Assembly (NCBI GenBank): GCA_029907465.1
Contig: JARYLV010000010.1
Location: 1-54,371 of the forward strand
DNA: 54,371 nt
Source of the DNA: Methanomassiliicoccales archaeon
GTDB lineage: Archaea > Thermoplasmatota > Thermoplasmata > Methanomassiliicoccales > JACIVX01
Reading direction: 5' to 3'
The first letter of the stretch is position 1. Each line of letters begins with the position of its first letter. The translations under genes were made by a program, and so were the position numbers. The notes under the pieces are model-generated. The model did not search any database. It had not been told where the DNA came from and was given only the letters and a program-made list of their open reading frames with translations. Below are positions 44,565-53,541 of this stretch, in pieces.

Positions 44565-44588
44565 AGTCATCGATGATCATTGATGACT
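44565..44588. promoter_or_regulatory. 24-base near-perfect palindrome, putative operator
   Basis: The half-site AGTCATCGATGA is mirrored by TCATTGATGACT; 11 of 12 positions are symmetric and the odd pair would be G-U as RNA. It lies about 110 bases upstream of the TATA box of the giant surface-protein gene and 177 bases upstream of the SEC59-like gene. A dimeric regulator binding site is the simplest reading. Confidence 0.45.
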
Positions 44589-44699
44589 TGCCTACTGCTC
44601 GAAACTATGTAAGGAAAAACTCGTTTGGTTCAACTGTTCCCTCTTGAAATCGTGAGGTTTGGTAGTAAACATATGACGTATGATAATTACCACACAATA

Positions 44700-44707
44700 T
44701 TTATATA
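44700..44707 (+). promoter_or_regulatory. TATA box of the giant surface-protein gene
   Basis: TTTATATA within an AT-rich run. Transcription would start near 44730, leaving a 5' leader of about 60 bases, which is long for this organism where several genes look leaderless. The leader contains the hairpin at 44758-44781. Confidence 0.55.
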
Positions 44708-44757
44708 CAATCAATCTATAAAATATATGAGAGTTGTGTCATCAGGTATCAAGAGAG

Positions 44758-44781
44758 AACCTTTTTATTAATCAAAAGGTT
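44758..44781 (+). promoter_or_regulatory. Perfect hairpin overlapping the ribosome binding site
   Basis: AACCTTTT (44758-44765) pairs with AAAAGGTT (44774-44781) around an 8-base loop. The 3' arm contains the AAAGGT ribosome site of the gene starting at 44793. Folding would hide the site, so translation may depend on temperature, a protein or an RNA. Confidence 0.5.
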
Positions 44782-44792
44782 GGTATAGTATC

Positions 44793-47700
44793 ATGATGAG
44801 TAAGCGCATTTCAAGAATTCGGGAGCGGAGTGGGGTTTCCGAGATCGTTGGCAACATTATGATACTTGCTATAACGGTGACTTTGTTTTCTGGGGTATTT
44901 TGGTATGTTGGCACGATGCCGCCACCTGCAAAAGAGGTTAATGCCGATTTTTTGACAGAAACTCGGATCTCATCAGACGGCACGTGCTGGATCAATATAA
45001 CTCATCGCGGGGGACAACCTCTCGCGGAGTTTAAAACAAAGATCTACTTATCTGTGAACGATGACATTAAAACTCTTAATATATCCGATAGCCTGAACAA
45101 CATTGGAACATACTGGGAGACAGGTGAGACATGGTCGTATAAATTAACAGGTATCACTTCGTCAACACGACTTAGTATTATGATAATTGACTATGTCGAA
45201 AACTCAGTCGTATGGAGTTCAGTTCTCGCAGGCGAAACCGAGAAATTCCCACCGATTATCGGTGAGAGAGGTACGACTCCGAGTCCATCATATCACACTG
45301 ACCCTATCAGATTTTACGCTTTTGTTACCGACCCTGATGGTGACCTCGATAGAAGTGGTGTCATTTTGAATGCGACTTCGATTGGTCTGCCGGCATCCAT
45401 TCCCCTTGAAGATTCTGATAACGATGGAATTTTCCTTTCCCAAGAGTTCACTGCAGATATCAGTTGGAACGGGAAGATTGTCTTTGTTAGCGCATCCGAC
45501 CTCTCTGGACATTCCGCAATTGCCAGGATTACATTGAATGTCCAACTTAAGCCGTCTGGGGGAACGACGACTTATGGCCCATATTATAATTACAGTCATT
45601 ATTTCGTAAATGGGACGTATCCGCCTGATGCGAGTGGTGGTGAAAGCGGTTCAGAAACGGGTCGAGTTGGAACCACTTTTTACTATATAAGAAGGGCATC
45701 AGACTATTCAATCACTCGGAACTTCAATCCAAACGAGAGAGTCCTGGTTGAATTGTATAGCGATGCGCTGGCAAATCTAGCATTGCAGAACAGCTTCTTC
45801 CTGTATCACCCGATCACGGGCGAGCCGATGACTCCTCAATCTTCTTTGGAGGCATTTGAATACGGAGGGATCTATGGTACATTCCATCGATATGTGTATT
45901 ATTTCGATGCACCGTCATCTGCCTATATTTATCCAATTCAGTTTATATTAAAAGACAATCGAGGAACGGTTATTAACATCGCGGATTCAATTCAGGTCTC
46001 GTCAGTAAATTATCCGAAAATATTGACTTACAAACTGGTTGGCAACTCTTTGATTCAAACATCAGACTTCAATCACACTGATACCATGTATGTGAGAGTT
46101 GTAACAAAGGACGTCGATCTCCTATCTAGTACTGTTTACATGAGCGATATTGAGATCAGCGATTACTCTGGCAGATATATCATTAAGAAAATACCGCCCT
46201 CTTATACATCGCCACCTACTTATTCTGCTCCTCTGAGCAGCATATTCAAAACAGCCGGCACAAACCCGACACCATCGTATGAGGGGTCAAATAACGGAAT
46301 TTACACTTTCTATGTCGGGCTAAAAGACGCTTATCAGGGTTGGTGGTTACCTAAGAAAAATGCATATAATCTTAAGATCCTGCAATTTTCAGATACTGGT
46401 AGCGGCTCCACAACCGGTGAGGTTTATTACAGTCTGTGCATCCAGATAAACGTCACAGCTCCGTTAACAACGATGGATATTCTCGCCAGCGTGGGTTCTG
46501 GTTCATTTACATGGAGCGATTCTGGGGCTTACTGGGAAGATAACAAGATTGCCTGGTATAAAGGTGGAGAACAATGGGATGAAACAATAATAGACAACAG
46601 CCCTAACAAGGGACCAATCGGCATGGCGCTAGCAGACATCAATGGGGACGGACGCCTCGATGTTGTTGTTGGGTGTCAGGACCCCGATTATGCCAATATC
46701 GTATGGTACGAGAATTTAGATCCAGATGGAAAGAGTTGGTCCTCTGCGAGACCTGTAACGATGCCGTTTGACGCATATTCGGGCACTCAGACCGCCTATA
46801 ACAACGATCTTGGAAATGCCAACGAAGATGCAACGGTTTGGAGCACAAGACTAGGAAGATTTGCAACTGGTTATTCTTCAATTTACGAATTATGTGGTGC
46901 AATTGCAGTGGGCGACTTTGATGGTGATGGTGATGGCGATATTGTTGCTAGCTTCATTCATGTCGTTGTCTATACAACCGCATTAGGATCAAGCGATGCA
47001 GATTACACGAATACATGGGGAATGTATTTCAATCGCGGCATCTACGTTTTCTGGAATGACGGTACCTGGAGAAAAACGGCTTTACACAGCACATTGGATT
47101 GGATAAGTTCCAATGCTGCTAATAAGAATACAAATCCTGCCGCGATGGACATTGCGACTGGCGATTTCAATAGAGATGGTTACGATGATATTGTCGCAGT
47201 ATACGAAACCGGCGACACAAAAGTTTGGCTAAATCAATGGGGTAGATCATCGGGTGATGCTCAACAGCGCCAGAATGCCGCGTTCGGTTCTGCTTCATCA
47301 TTGAGAAGCTTACCTTCAGTAGCTGGGAAGAATCCGTGGGATCACGTACAATATATCCCACGTGTGAGGGTTGCAGATGTGAATTTAGATCAGTATCCAG
47401 ACATCATCAGAACAAGCACAGCTGATAAAAGTGTAACAATTTTTTACACACAGGCTTCCACATCAGAGATTATTGATCGATATCCTGTCGTCGAGTATCA
47501 ACTCGATCCAAACGGAAGCGCGTCAAGGAGTGGCAGCAAGTCTGATTTAACCGCAAGCGACGATATTTACGAATCTTTGACAGAAGTTTATGATAATTAT
47601 CCGCCGTACACCTCGTTGCCGACGTCCAAAGGAGTCTACGATACAACGCATGAGATACTCCAAAATTTGACAGCTGATGACGGTGACTATTATAATGTCG

Positions 47701-48932
47701 ACGCAGGAGAACAGCTGTTCATATCACAGTTTAATCTTGATACCAGTTACCAAAACTGCATCCCCTCAAGGGTTGTCCTAAAGGTCAAATATTCTGTTGA
47801 CACTAATTACAATGCCGATGATTATGTGATGTGGGGATATGCAGGAGGGCAGTTCCAGAACACGACAATAAAGCCCATGGCAGGACAATCGAACACTGTC
47901 AGCGAATTCGATCTTCTAGCAAATGGGGTCAACACTTGGAACAAGATTAACAGTCTCAACATTCGCTTCAAGAATAACGACACAGGTGGGAATTCTGTCA
48001 GATTCGATTATATGTGGATTGAAGTGACATTTGTCAAGACACGCTGGTTGGGCTGGCAATGGGAAATACAGAACGAGAATAGAGAATATCATAACCTTAC
48101 GATTGAGATCAGAAAGGGCCTCGAGAGTTCCGAAGAGTTCATGCTTCAATATTCACCAGACAACAGCACATTCTTTAACTTGACTAAAATTACAGTAACT
48201 GCAGATACAGAATTGAATTTTGACTTGCCCTACACACCCAATGCCTACTATTACATAAGAATCATCGACATGAACCGGCTCGTCTCCGACTCTGTGAATG
48301 ATACAATCTACGTTGATCGGCTTCTCATCAGACATTATGCAAGAGCCGTGTATTGGGATGCGCAACATACATACAAAATACCATGGACAGCCCCTGATTA
48401 CATCACGGCAATCGCGGTTGGCGATCTTGGACGTCAGCTAGCCGATTATGAACCGGATGGATGGCCAGATATCGCTGTCGCTACAGCAAGAGTTGGCGGC
48501 GGCGACGATCGAAATACACTTTTTATCCTCACACAAACAACAGGCGGCAGCTTTGATCCCAGACCGGTCTATACGACAACCCTAGCTATCATGTGCCCAG
48601 ATAATGGGGTTTACGACGTAAAGGATATCGAGCTCGGTGATACAGATGGAGATTATGATCTAGACATTGTATTGGTCGTTGGGGCAGCACCTGGTCGTAC
48701 GCCGGGAACAGGTCCGACACTGTGGCATTACGAAAACAATCAATTGTTTGCTACAGTCGGTGGCGCGTGGCAATATGGAGAGAGTTATTTGAACGTTCTC
48801 GCCAGCAAGGGTGAATCTGCCATCAATGTCGAAGTTGGAAACATTGACCTCACAGTGCTATTGCCATTTCTGAGCATAATGGGAGTCATCATCGCTGAGG
48901 CGTTTGTAGAGAGGTTCAGAAAGAGTCGGTAG
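44793..48932 (+). CDS. Giant type IV pilin-like surface protein with FG-GAP/VCBS repeats
   Basis: A 1379-residue secreted protein. The N-terminus is an archaeal class III signal: basic RISRIRERSG, then VSEIVGNIMILAITVTLFSG, typical of prepilin-peptidase substrates. Ca-binding FG-GAP/VCBS-like repeats lie near residues 615 (DINGDGRLDVVVG), 708 (DFDGDGDGDIVAS), 791 (DFNRDGYDDIVAV), 863, 1220 and 1283 (DTDGDYDLDIVLV), suggesting a beta-propeller formed by sequence-distant blades. Between 863 and 1220 is a beta-sandwich part. A second hydrophobic segment near the C-terminus (LLPFLSIMGVIIAEAFVERF) and basic end may anchor it. Many N-x-S/T sites suit N-glycosylation. Probably an adhesin or cell-surface receptor. 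Confidence 0.8.
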   Translation: MMSKRISRIRERSGVSEIVGNIMILAITVTLFSGVFWYVGTMPPPAKEVNADFLTETRISSDGTCWINITHRGGQPLAEFKTKIYLSVNDDIKTLNISDSLNNIGTYWETGETWSYKLTGITSSTRLSIMIIDYVENSVVWSSVLAGETEKFPPIIGERGTTPSPSYHTDPIRFYAFVTDPDGDLDRSGVILNATSIGLPASIPLEDSDNDGIFLSQEFTADISWNGKIVFVSASDLSGHSAIARITLNVQLKPSGGTTTYGPYYNYSHYFVNGTYPPDASGGESGSETGRVGTTFYYIRRASDYSITRNFNPNERVLVELYSDALANLALQNSFFLYHPITGEPMTPQSSLEAFEYGGIYGTFHRYVYYFDAPSSAYIYPIQFILKDNRGTVINIADSIQVSSVNYPKILTYKLVGNSLIQTSDFNHTDTMYVRVVTKDVDLLSSTVYMSDIEISDYSGRYIIKKIPPSYTSPPTYSAPLSSIFKTAGTNPTPSYEGSNNGIYTFYVGLKDAYQGWWLPKKNAYNLKILQFSDTGSGSTTGEVYYSLCIQINVTAPLTTMDILASVGSGSFTWSDSGAYWEDNKIAWYKGGEQWDETIIDNSPNKGPIGMALADINGDGRLDVVVGCQDPDYANIVWYENLDPDGKSWSSARPVTMPFDAYSGTQTAYNNDLGNANEDATVWSTRLGRFATGYSSIYELCGAIAVGDFDGDGDGDIVASFIHVVVYTTALGSSDADYTNTWGMYFNRGIYVFWNDGTWRKTALHSTLDWISSNAANKNTNPAAMDIATGDFNRDGYDDIVAVYETGDTKVWLNQWGRSSGDAQQRQNAAFGSASSLRSLPSVAGKNPWDHVQYIPRVRVADVNLDQYPDIIRTSTADKSVTIFYTQASTSEIIDRYPVVEYQLDPNGSASRSGSKSDLTASDDIYESLTEVYDNYPPYTSLPTSKGVYDTTHEILQNLTADDGDYYNVDAGEQLFISQFNLDTSYQNCIPSRVVLKVKYSVDTNYNADDYVMWGYAGGQFQNTTIKPMAGQSNTVSEFDLLANGVNTWNKINSLNIRFKNNDTGGNSVRFDYMWIEVTFVKTRWLGWQWEIQNENREYHNLTIEIRKGLESSEEFMLQYSPDNSTFFNLTKITVTADTELNFDLPYTPNAYYYIRIIDMNRLVSDSVNDTIYVDRLLIRHYARAVYWDAQHTYKIPWTAPDYITAIAVGDLGRQLADYEPDGWPDIAVATARVGGGDDRNTLFILTQTTGGSFDPRPVYTTTLAIMCPDNGVYDVKDIELGDTDGDYDLDIVLVVGAAPGRTPGTGPTLWHYENNQLFATVGGAWQYGESYLNVLASKGESAINVEVGNIDLTVLLPFLSIMGVIIAEAFVERFRKSR

Positions 48933-48942
48933 TCTTACATGC

Positions 48943-50223
48943 GTGAATTCAATTCGCGAAGAGGTGGCTTCACTGAGTCTCCACTATGACGTTATCATCA
49001 GTGGTGCCGGTCCTTCAGGAGCTTATTCAGCGATCCAATGCGCAAGAAAAGGATTGAGAACGCTGCTGCTCGAAAAAGAGAAGATGCCTCGAGACAAATG
49101 TTGTGGGGGCGGCATATTAGAAAGGGCCTTGAAGTACCTTGATGTAAGAATTCCAGATTCCATTATCGAAAAGGAGATCTACGGTGTAAGATTATTTGGA
49201 GACTCCTCACACAATGAAATTCGGTCGAAAAGCAGGATTGCATTAACCGTCGTAAGGAGACGATTTGATGCTTTTCTTGCTGAAACGGCAGAAAAAGAGG
49301 GTGCAGACTTCATTGAGGAAGAGGTAACAGATGTTACAGAATACCCTGATCATATTGAAGTCAGTACAAACAATTCGATGTATGAAGGCAAATGCTTGAT
49401 TCTCGCGGAAGGCGCCCACAGTCGTTCTGCCAACAAATTACTAGGGCCGTACAAAAGAAATATCTTCGCATCTGGGATGTCAAAATACATCTCGCTATCT
49501 GCAGATCCTGGCAATATGATGGAATTCTATTGTTTTACTCTCGAGAGAGAAAGATCTTTTTTGGAGTTTAAACCACCAGCCTATGGCTATGGATGGCTAT
49601 TCCCATGTTCAGGAAGTGCTAATATAGGTGCTGGCGGTGTTGGATTGAATAAGAAGGTGATTCAGAATATCATCAAAAAAATTGAAACAAAATGTGCTAA
49701 TGAGGATTGTAGCGTGACAAATTCTGACACCTTTCTTGCCGGGTCAATTCCACTTTCAGTGAGAAAGAAAATCCATACCAAGAGAGCGATTGCCGTCGGC
49801 GATGCAGCAGGTCTCACGAATCCAATAACGGGTGAGGGGATGACCTATTCTTTCATTTCCGCTTTAAGAGGGGGCGAGGCCGTTTGGAACTTCATTACAC
49901 ATGAAGAAGATTGGAGACACCTAAGAGATTATGCAAAGGCGATCGAAAATGATATCTTAAGAGATATCAAGGCGGCCTCAATAATCGAGCCACTATTGCG
50001 CCGAGTGCTAGGGACGTTGGCTCTAGATTCATTTCTTGATAACTTCTGTAAGATTGAAATACTCTCTGCGGATTGCGCAAAGATTGCGAGAGGAGCGGGA
50101 ACATGGAAAGAATTATTATTGCATATCATTCCTATGATTCCTTCGCTCTATTTTTCATCAATTCAAAGGGACTTACGTATCAATTTTACATCAAATGCCA
50201 ACGAACAAATTGAGATACCTTAG
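48943..50223 (+). CDS. Geranylgeranyl reductase family FAD enzyme
   Basis: A 426-residue flavoprotein that reduces double bonds of isoprenoid chains, as in archaeal membrane lipids or quinones. It has the FAD motif VIISGAGPSGAYSAIQCARK, RDKCCGGGILERALK (the CCGGG loop of archaeal reductases), YGYGWLFPCSGSANIGAGG (the YxWxFP isoprenoid-binding motif) and AVGDAAGLTNPITGEGMTYS. It starts with GTG 10 bases after the giant surface gene and ends in TAG, overlapping the convergent UbiA gene by 33 bases. Length matches the family. Electron donor unknown; archaeal relatives use ferredoxin or F420H2. Confidence 0.88.
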   Translation: MNSIREEVASLSLHYDVIISGAGPSGAYSAIQCARKGLRTLLLEKEKMPRDKCCGGGILERALKYLDVRIPDSIIEKEIYGVRLFGDSSHNEIRSKSRIALTVVRRRFDAFLAETAEKEGADFIEEEVTDVTEYPDHIEVSTNNSMYEGKCLILAEGAHSRSANKLLGPYKRNIFASGMSKYISLSADPGNMMEFYCFTLERERSFLEFKPPAYGYGWLFPCSGSANIGAGGVGLNKKVIQNIIKKIETKCANEDCSVTNSDTFLAGSIPLSVRKKIHTKRAIAVGDAAGLTNPITGEGMTYSFISALRGGEAVWNFITHEEDWRHLRDYAKAIENDILRDIKAASIIEPLLRRVLGTLALDSFLDNFCKIEILSADCAKIARGAGTWKELLLHIIPMIPSLYFSSIQRDLRINFTSNANEQIEIP

Positions 50224-51882
50224 TGCAGCATAGATTAACCCAATGAACGCGATGAACATTACCATGTCCGATCTTCTCAAGCGATTGAATGAGACAGCGG
50301 CGGCGATTCCTAAGAATGGGAAGACCACCAAATCGATTATGTTCCTGAATATTGCAAGAGGAGTTAATGATGCAAAAAATATCAAGAAAGCCACAACGCG
50401 AACTCCTGTTTCAAACCCCAAGACCGTGTAGACCGTTTTCACACCGCCCCGTATATCCTCTTTATAACCCTCTATGTCAGTTATCATCGAGCCGATAAGA
50501 ATGCCTAAGAACATAAAGAAACCAATAATCACTCCATCCGATGTCAAATTAGGGATCAGAATAGCTCCAGTGAGATGCGGGGCGTATATTCCTCCGGTCG
50601 TGTATTCTTCAACAACACTGAATGGTGTGACGAACCCATAAATGAAGGCAAGAAAAGCCCCGATCCCTATCAATGCTGACCTCAACATATGTTGTTTCAA
50701 TCGGATCAAATTAGATGAGTAGGCAATTGAGATGAGAAAAACTATTGATAGGAGAAACAATTGAACAAATGATAATAAAAGTGCACAGAATAGTGAAATA
50801 GCCGCTAGAACGACCGATGTTTCTAGAGCGGTCTTTTCATCAATCAATCCAGACGCAAGAGCCCTACCCATGCGTGTTGGGACGTCTGTGAAACGATCAC
50901 TTAGATCATTCCAAATGACACAAACTAACCACGCGAGTACCGCTGAAATTATCGATATGCCAACAAATGAAAGATTGACCCAGTACGGGGTTTCGAAAAT
51001 ATGAGTGACGTATACGATTGAGCCAGAAGAAGATCTCCAGCCGCTGACAACTCCCGCAGCAACGATGATCCCAAAAAACAAAGTCTGAAAAGGCCGCAGG
51101 CTCATGAAGAGTCTTGTAAAAATCGTTTTCTTCGCGATATAAACGATTCCTAAAGAGAGAATCAAACCAACAATCAGATACCAAGAAAATAAGAAAAGGT
51201 GGGTCTGTCTGTACTTAACAAGGTCAAAAGCGGGAAATTGAGGGATCCCACCAACTGTACCAACTGGAAGATACAGTCCTGGCGTCGAAAGAAAGAACAT
51301 CGATAGAAACGCAAAGAAGAGTAGAAATGCGACCCGTAAGATTGTAACGAGGCGCCCTCTGATATCAAAGAACTTACTTCTTTGCGTCCAGATCGGGTAT
51401 GAAAAAAGTACGAACAAGATTACTGCAACTTCTATTAATTGCCCATAGTGTAACCTATCTCCGCTAAAATGGAATAGTGCATTGGCAAAATCCGTTGGCG
51501 AAAAATACGCGTAATTCTCACGAACGCCGAAAACGAAATAATCCAAAAATGGCGGAAGAAGAATAATCCAATAAAAGCTTGCAAGAAAATTCACGGACTT
51601 TTCAAGCCCGCGACCAGAAAATGCCGTCAAAAGGAGCGTTAATCCTAAAAACACAACAACGTAAAAAGCTACATGATGTGCGATGCTGTAAATCCATGGA
51701 TGTGGCGTGGTGACGAATTCTGGGTCAAGTAGAAAATATTCAGATAAATCTCTGACGACGGCAAGAAAGACTATGTAAGCAAATAATGCAATAATAGATA
51801 TGCGCCTTCGTTCGAGATAATTAATAAATGAATCAATCTTTTGGCTTAGGGTTTTTTCAAAAGAGTTGTCTTCACTTTCCAC
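50191..51882 (-). CDS. UbiA prenyltransferase with long N-terminal membrane extension
   Basis: A 563-residue membrane protein, about twice the usual UbiA length. The C-terminal half (about residues 280-563) is UbiA: the first Asp-rich motif is NDLSDRFTD (NDxxDxxxD) and the second is DIEGYKEDIRGGVKT (DxxGYKxDxxxGxxT). The N-terminal 270 residues add about seven membrane helices of no recognised family, with an inner soluble turn. UbiA enzymes move a prenyl chain onto an aromatic or lipid acceptor in the membrane. It converges on geranylgeranyl reductase, with a TATA box about 25 bases before its GTG. Acceptor unknown; digeranylgeranylglyceryl-phosphate synthase and quinone enzymes are related. 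Confidence 0.8.
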   Translation of the reverse strand: MESEDNSFEKTLSQKIDSFINYLERRRISIIALFAYIVFLAVVRDLSEYFLLDPEFVTTPHPWIYSIAHHVAFYVVVFLGLTLLLTAFSGRGLEKSVNFLASFYWIILLPPFLDYFVFGVRENYAYFSPTDFANALFHFSGDRLHYGQLIEVAVILFVLFSYPIWTQRSKFFDIRGRLVTILRVAFLLFFAFLSMFFLSTPGLYLPVGTVGGIPQFPAFDLVKYRQTHLFLFSWYLIVGLILSLGIVYIAKKTIFTRLFMSLRPFQTLFFGIIVAAGVVSGWRSSSGSIVYVTHIFETPYWVNLSFVGISIISAVLAWLVCVIWNDLSDRFTDVPTRMGRALASGLIDEKTALETSVVLAAISLFCALLLSFVQLFLLSIVFLISIAYSSNLIRLKQHMLRSALIGIGAFLAFIYGFVTPFSVVEEYTTGGIYAPHLTGAILIPNLTSDGVIIGFFMFLGILIGSMITDIEGYKEDIRGGVKTVYTVLGFETGVRVVAFLIFFASLTPLAIFRNIIDLVVFPFLGIAAAVSFNRLRRSDMVMFIAFIGLIYAALRYLNLFVGI

Positions 51883-51901
51883 GCGTGTTCAATGACTAAT
51901 T

Positions 51902-51910
51902 CTTTATATA
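51902..51910 (-). promoter_or_regulatory. TATA box of the UbiA gene
   Basis: TTATATAAA on the minus strand about 20-25 bases before the GTG at 51882, without a ribosome site between them. It fits a leaderless archaeal promoter and so supports that GTG as the start. The remaining gap to 52179 holds nothing recognisable. Confidence 0.55.
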
Positions 51911-52179
51911 AGGCTTGCCAGTTTTCAGCCTGCCAGAGGATATCATTATACCCTATAAACACGAATGATTCTTTTTTATCGCATATACAATTTGTTGATG
52001 CTCTGTCCTCTTACCAAGTCCATTCTATTCTTTAATTATTTTCTAAAATGCTTATCGAGATCAAAATGGTAAACGAGCCTGACAAACAGTTGGATTAGAA
52101 AAAATGCTTAGCTCGGAAAGAAATTGATCGAGTCTATGATGAACATCCCAACAAAAGAGATAGAATAAAATATCAACAC

Positions 52180-52515
52180 ATGTTATCACGTCTCTTGGAG
52201 AAGAAAATGCGAGGAAGAAGCATTCTGACAAGCAAAATCGAAAGCGAGATCGATTTACTCCAGAGACACGTGACAATGCTCAAAGCAATCATGACACACG
52301 AACCGATCGGTATAATAAGATTGTCAGAATTATTGAACTGCCCCCAGCATAAAGTACGGTATTCGCTCAGGATTCTTGAACAGGAAGGACTCATAAAGCC
52401 CTCTCCTGAAGGAGCTGTCACGACGGATAAATTGCAGCCATTCCTCGACAATCTCAAGAAAACACTAGATTCGATGAGCAACACCGTCAAAGAGCTTCGC
52501 GAATCGCTTGGCTAA
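52180..52515 (+). CDS. Small winged-helix regulator with coiled-coil tail
   Basis: A 111-residue protein. LLQRHVTMLKAIMTHEPIGI, then IRLSELLNCPQHKVRYSLRI and LEQEGLIKPSPEGAVTT form a winged helix (about residues 25-85) whose recognition helix is PQHKVRYSLRIL. The C-terminus (LQPFLDNLKKTLDSMSNTVK) is a coiled coil that would dimerise. This type of short wHTH protein is common in methanogens and halophiles. It stands alone between the UbiA gene and tRNA-Asn. ATG 52180 is the first in-frame start. Target unknown. Confidence 0.75.
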   Translation: MLSRLLEKKMRGRSILTSKIESEIDLLQRHVTMLKAIMTHEPIGIIRLSELLNCPQHKVRYSLRILEQEGLIKPSPEGAVTTDKLQPFLDNLKKTLDSMSNTVKELRESLG

Positions 52516-52672
52516 ACGATGAATTGTTGCCGATTTCAGACCTTCTATCCATGAGCTAACGATTCCTCCAACAGATTTCGCTGAAAATTCATCCTCGGTT
52601 GCAATAAGAATCAATCAAAGTAAGGAAAAAGGATTAATATGAGGCTGGCATTTTAGAGCGTCGCCCAATTAT

Positions 52673-52765
52673 GCCGTCGTAGCTCAGCTGGTAGAGCGTG
52701 TGGCTGTTAATCCCCCCTAGGGAGTTGAAACCACAAGGTCAGCGGTTCGATCCCGCTCGACGGCG
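52673..52765 (+). tRNA. tRNA-Asn (GUU) with intron
   Basis: Acceptor arms GCCGTCG (52673-52679) and CGACGGC (52758-52764) pair perfectly with discriminator G at 52765. D arm GCTC...GAGC, anticodon arm TGTGG (52699-52703) and CCACA (52731-52735), anticodon GTT (52706-52708), and T arm GCGGTTCGATCCCGC are normal. About 20 bases (roughly 52710-52729) are inserted after position 37, the canonical archaeal intron site, to be cut by the splicing endonuclease. CCA is not encoded. A TATA-like TTAATAT lies about 35 bases upstream near 52634. Confidence 0.93.
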
Positions 52766-52889
52766 CTCCGCCTTCAATCATTTTTTTCAAGGAAACTGTA
52801 GACATGTCAACAATCCGTCATAATATTATTTGAAAACCTTTTAAAAAGGAAGAAAAAGATGTATACCAAGCAATCGTTTTGCTCCCCCA

Positions 52890-53507
52890 TCAATCTACAA
52901 GGAGCAAACCTAACCACACAGGCGTCGTCTTTGCGAAGAATTTTAGATCAATTCCGGCATTCTTTGCTGTTTGGATCACGTCAATACCAACTGCTTCCAT
53001 CGAGGGTCTCGCTACGAAAGGGTGTCTGCAAGGTTTTCCAGAATGCTGTCCGACGCATTCTTCACAAAGCCTGCAGGTTCCAGCCGATAGACCCGTAGCG
53101 AACCTGTAACCCATTTCAAGACAATCCTTCTCGAGTTTGCATAGAATCTCAATGAGTTGTCTATCACCTTTCGATAATAAATTTCGATAATTCTGATCTT
53201 CTCGGATCTCCGACAACGACTTTCCCTGACCAAGGATCTTCACGAAATCATTATTGATTGTTAATGGTACCTGCACAAGAATCGCATGACGATAGAGTGA
53301 AAGGATTTTTGCAAACTCTTCTGGACTTATGACGTTGGGAGGACACATAAGGTTAACGCCATAACTCGCGCATAGCGGAATCATACATTTGAGACGGACT
53401 CTCGGATCGACAACGATCCTGTCAGCAGAAATGATTGTTGCCTTCGATGCACCATACTGTTTCGCCTTCTCACAGAGTATTGCGAGGTCTTCTTCCAAAG
53501 TACTCAA
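52890..53507 (-). CDS. DUF2284 cysteine-rich (predicted metal-binding) protein
   Basis: About 205 residues with the family pattern RVRLKCMIPLCASYGVNLMC followed by PPN, then CRLCEECVGQHSGKPCRHP. The two Cys groups (C-x5-C-x8-C and C-x2-C-x2-C-x8-C) suit iron-sulfur or zinc binding; DUF2284 members are thought to be redox or metal-handling proteins. TTG 53507 is chosen because GAGGGG lies about 9 bases before it and this avoids a 98-base overlap; the frame runs back to 53639 within the upstream gene. It follows the sulfite-oxidase-like gene by 34 bases, likely as one unit. Confidence 0.75.
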   Translation of the reverse strand: MSTLEEDLAILCEKAKQYGASKATIISADRIVVDPRVRLKCMIPLCASYGVNLMCPPNVISPEEFAKILSLYRHAILVQVPLTINNDFVKILGQGKSLSEIREDQNYRNLLSKGDRQLIEILCKLEKDCLEMGYRFATGLSAGTCRLCEECVGQHSGKPCRHPFVARPSMEAVGIDVIQTAKNAGIDLKFFAKTTPVWLGLLLVD

Positions 53508-53541
53508 GGCTAATCGCCCCTCTAATCCACCAAATCCTTTT

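Larger units (their letters stand above)
44389..44792. other. Divergent intergenic region with palindromes and promoters
   Basis: About 400 bases without a gene. It holds the minus-strand promoter of the SEC59-like gene on the left, an imperfect 16-base dyad at 44459-44474 (GTAAC and GTTAC arms), a 24-base near-perfect palindrome at 44565-44588, a plus-strand TATA box at 44700-44707, and a hairpin over the ribosome site of the large surface protein at 44758-44781. Confidence 0.6.

Noticed and set aside
44532-44590. C/D box small RNA near the TGATGA motifs
   Set aside because: A C-like box is present but no CUGA D box lies at a suitable distance; the palindrome explains the repeated TGATGA better.
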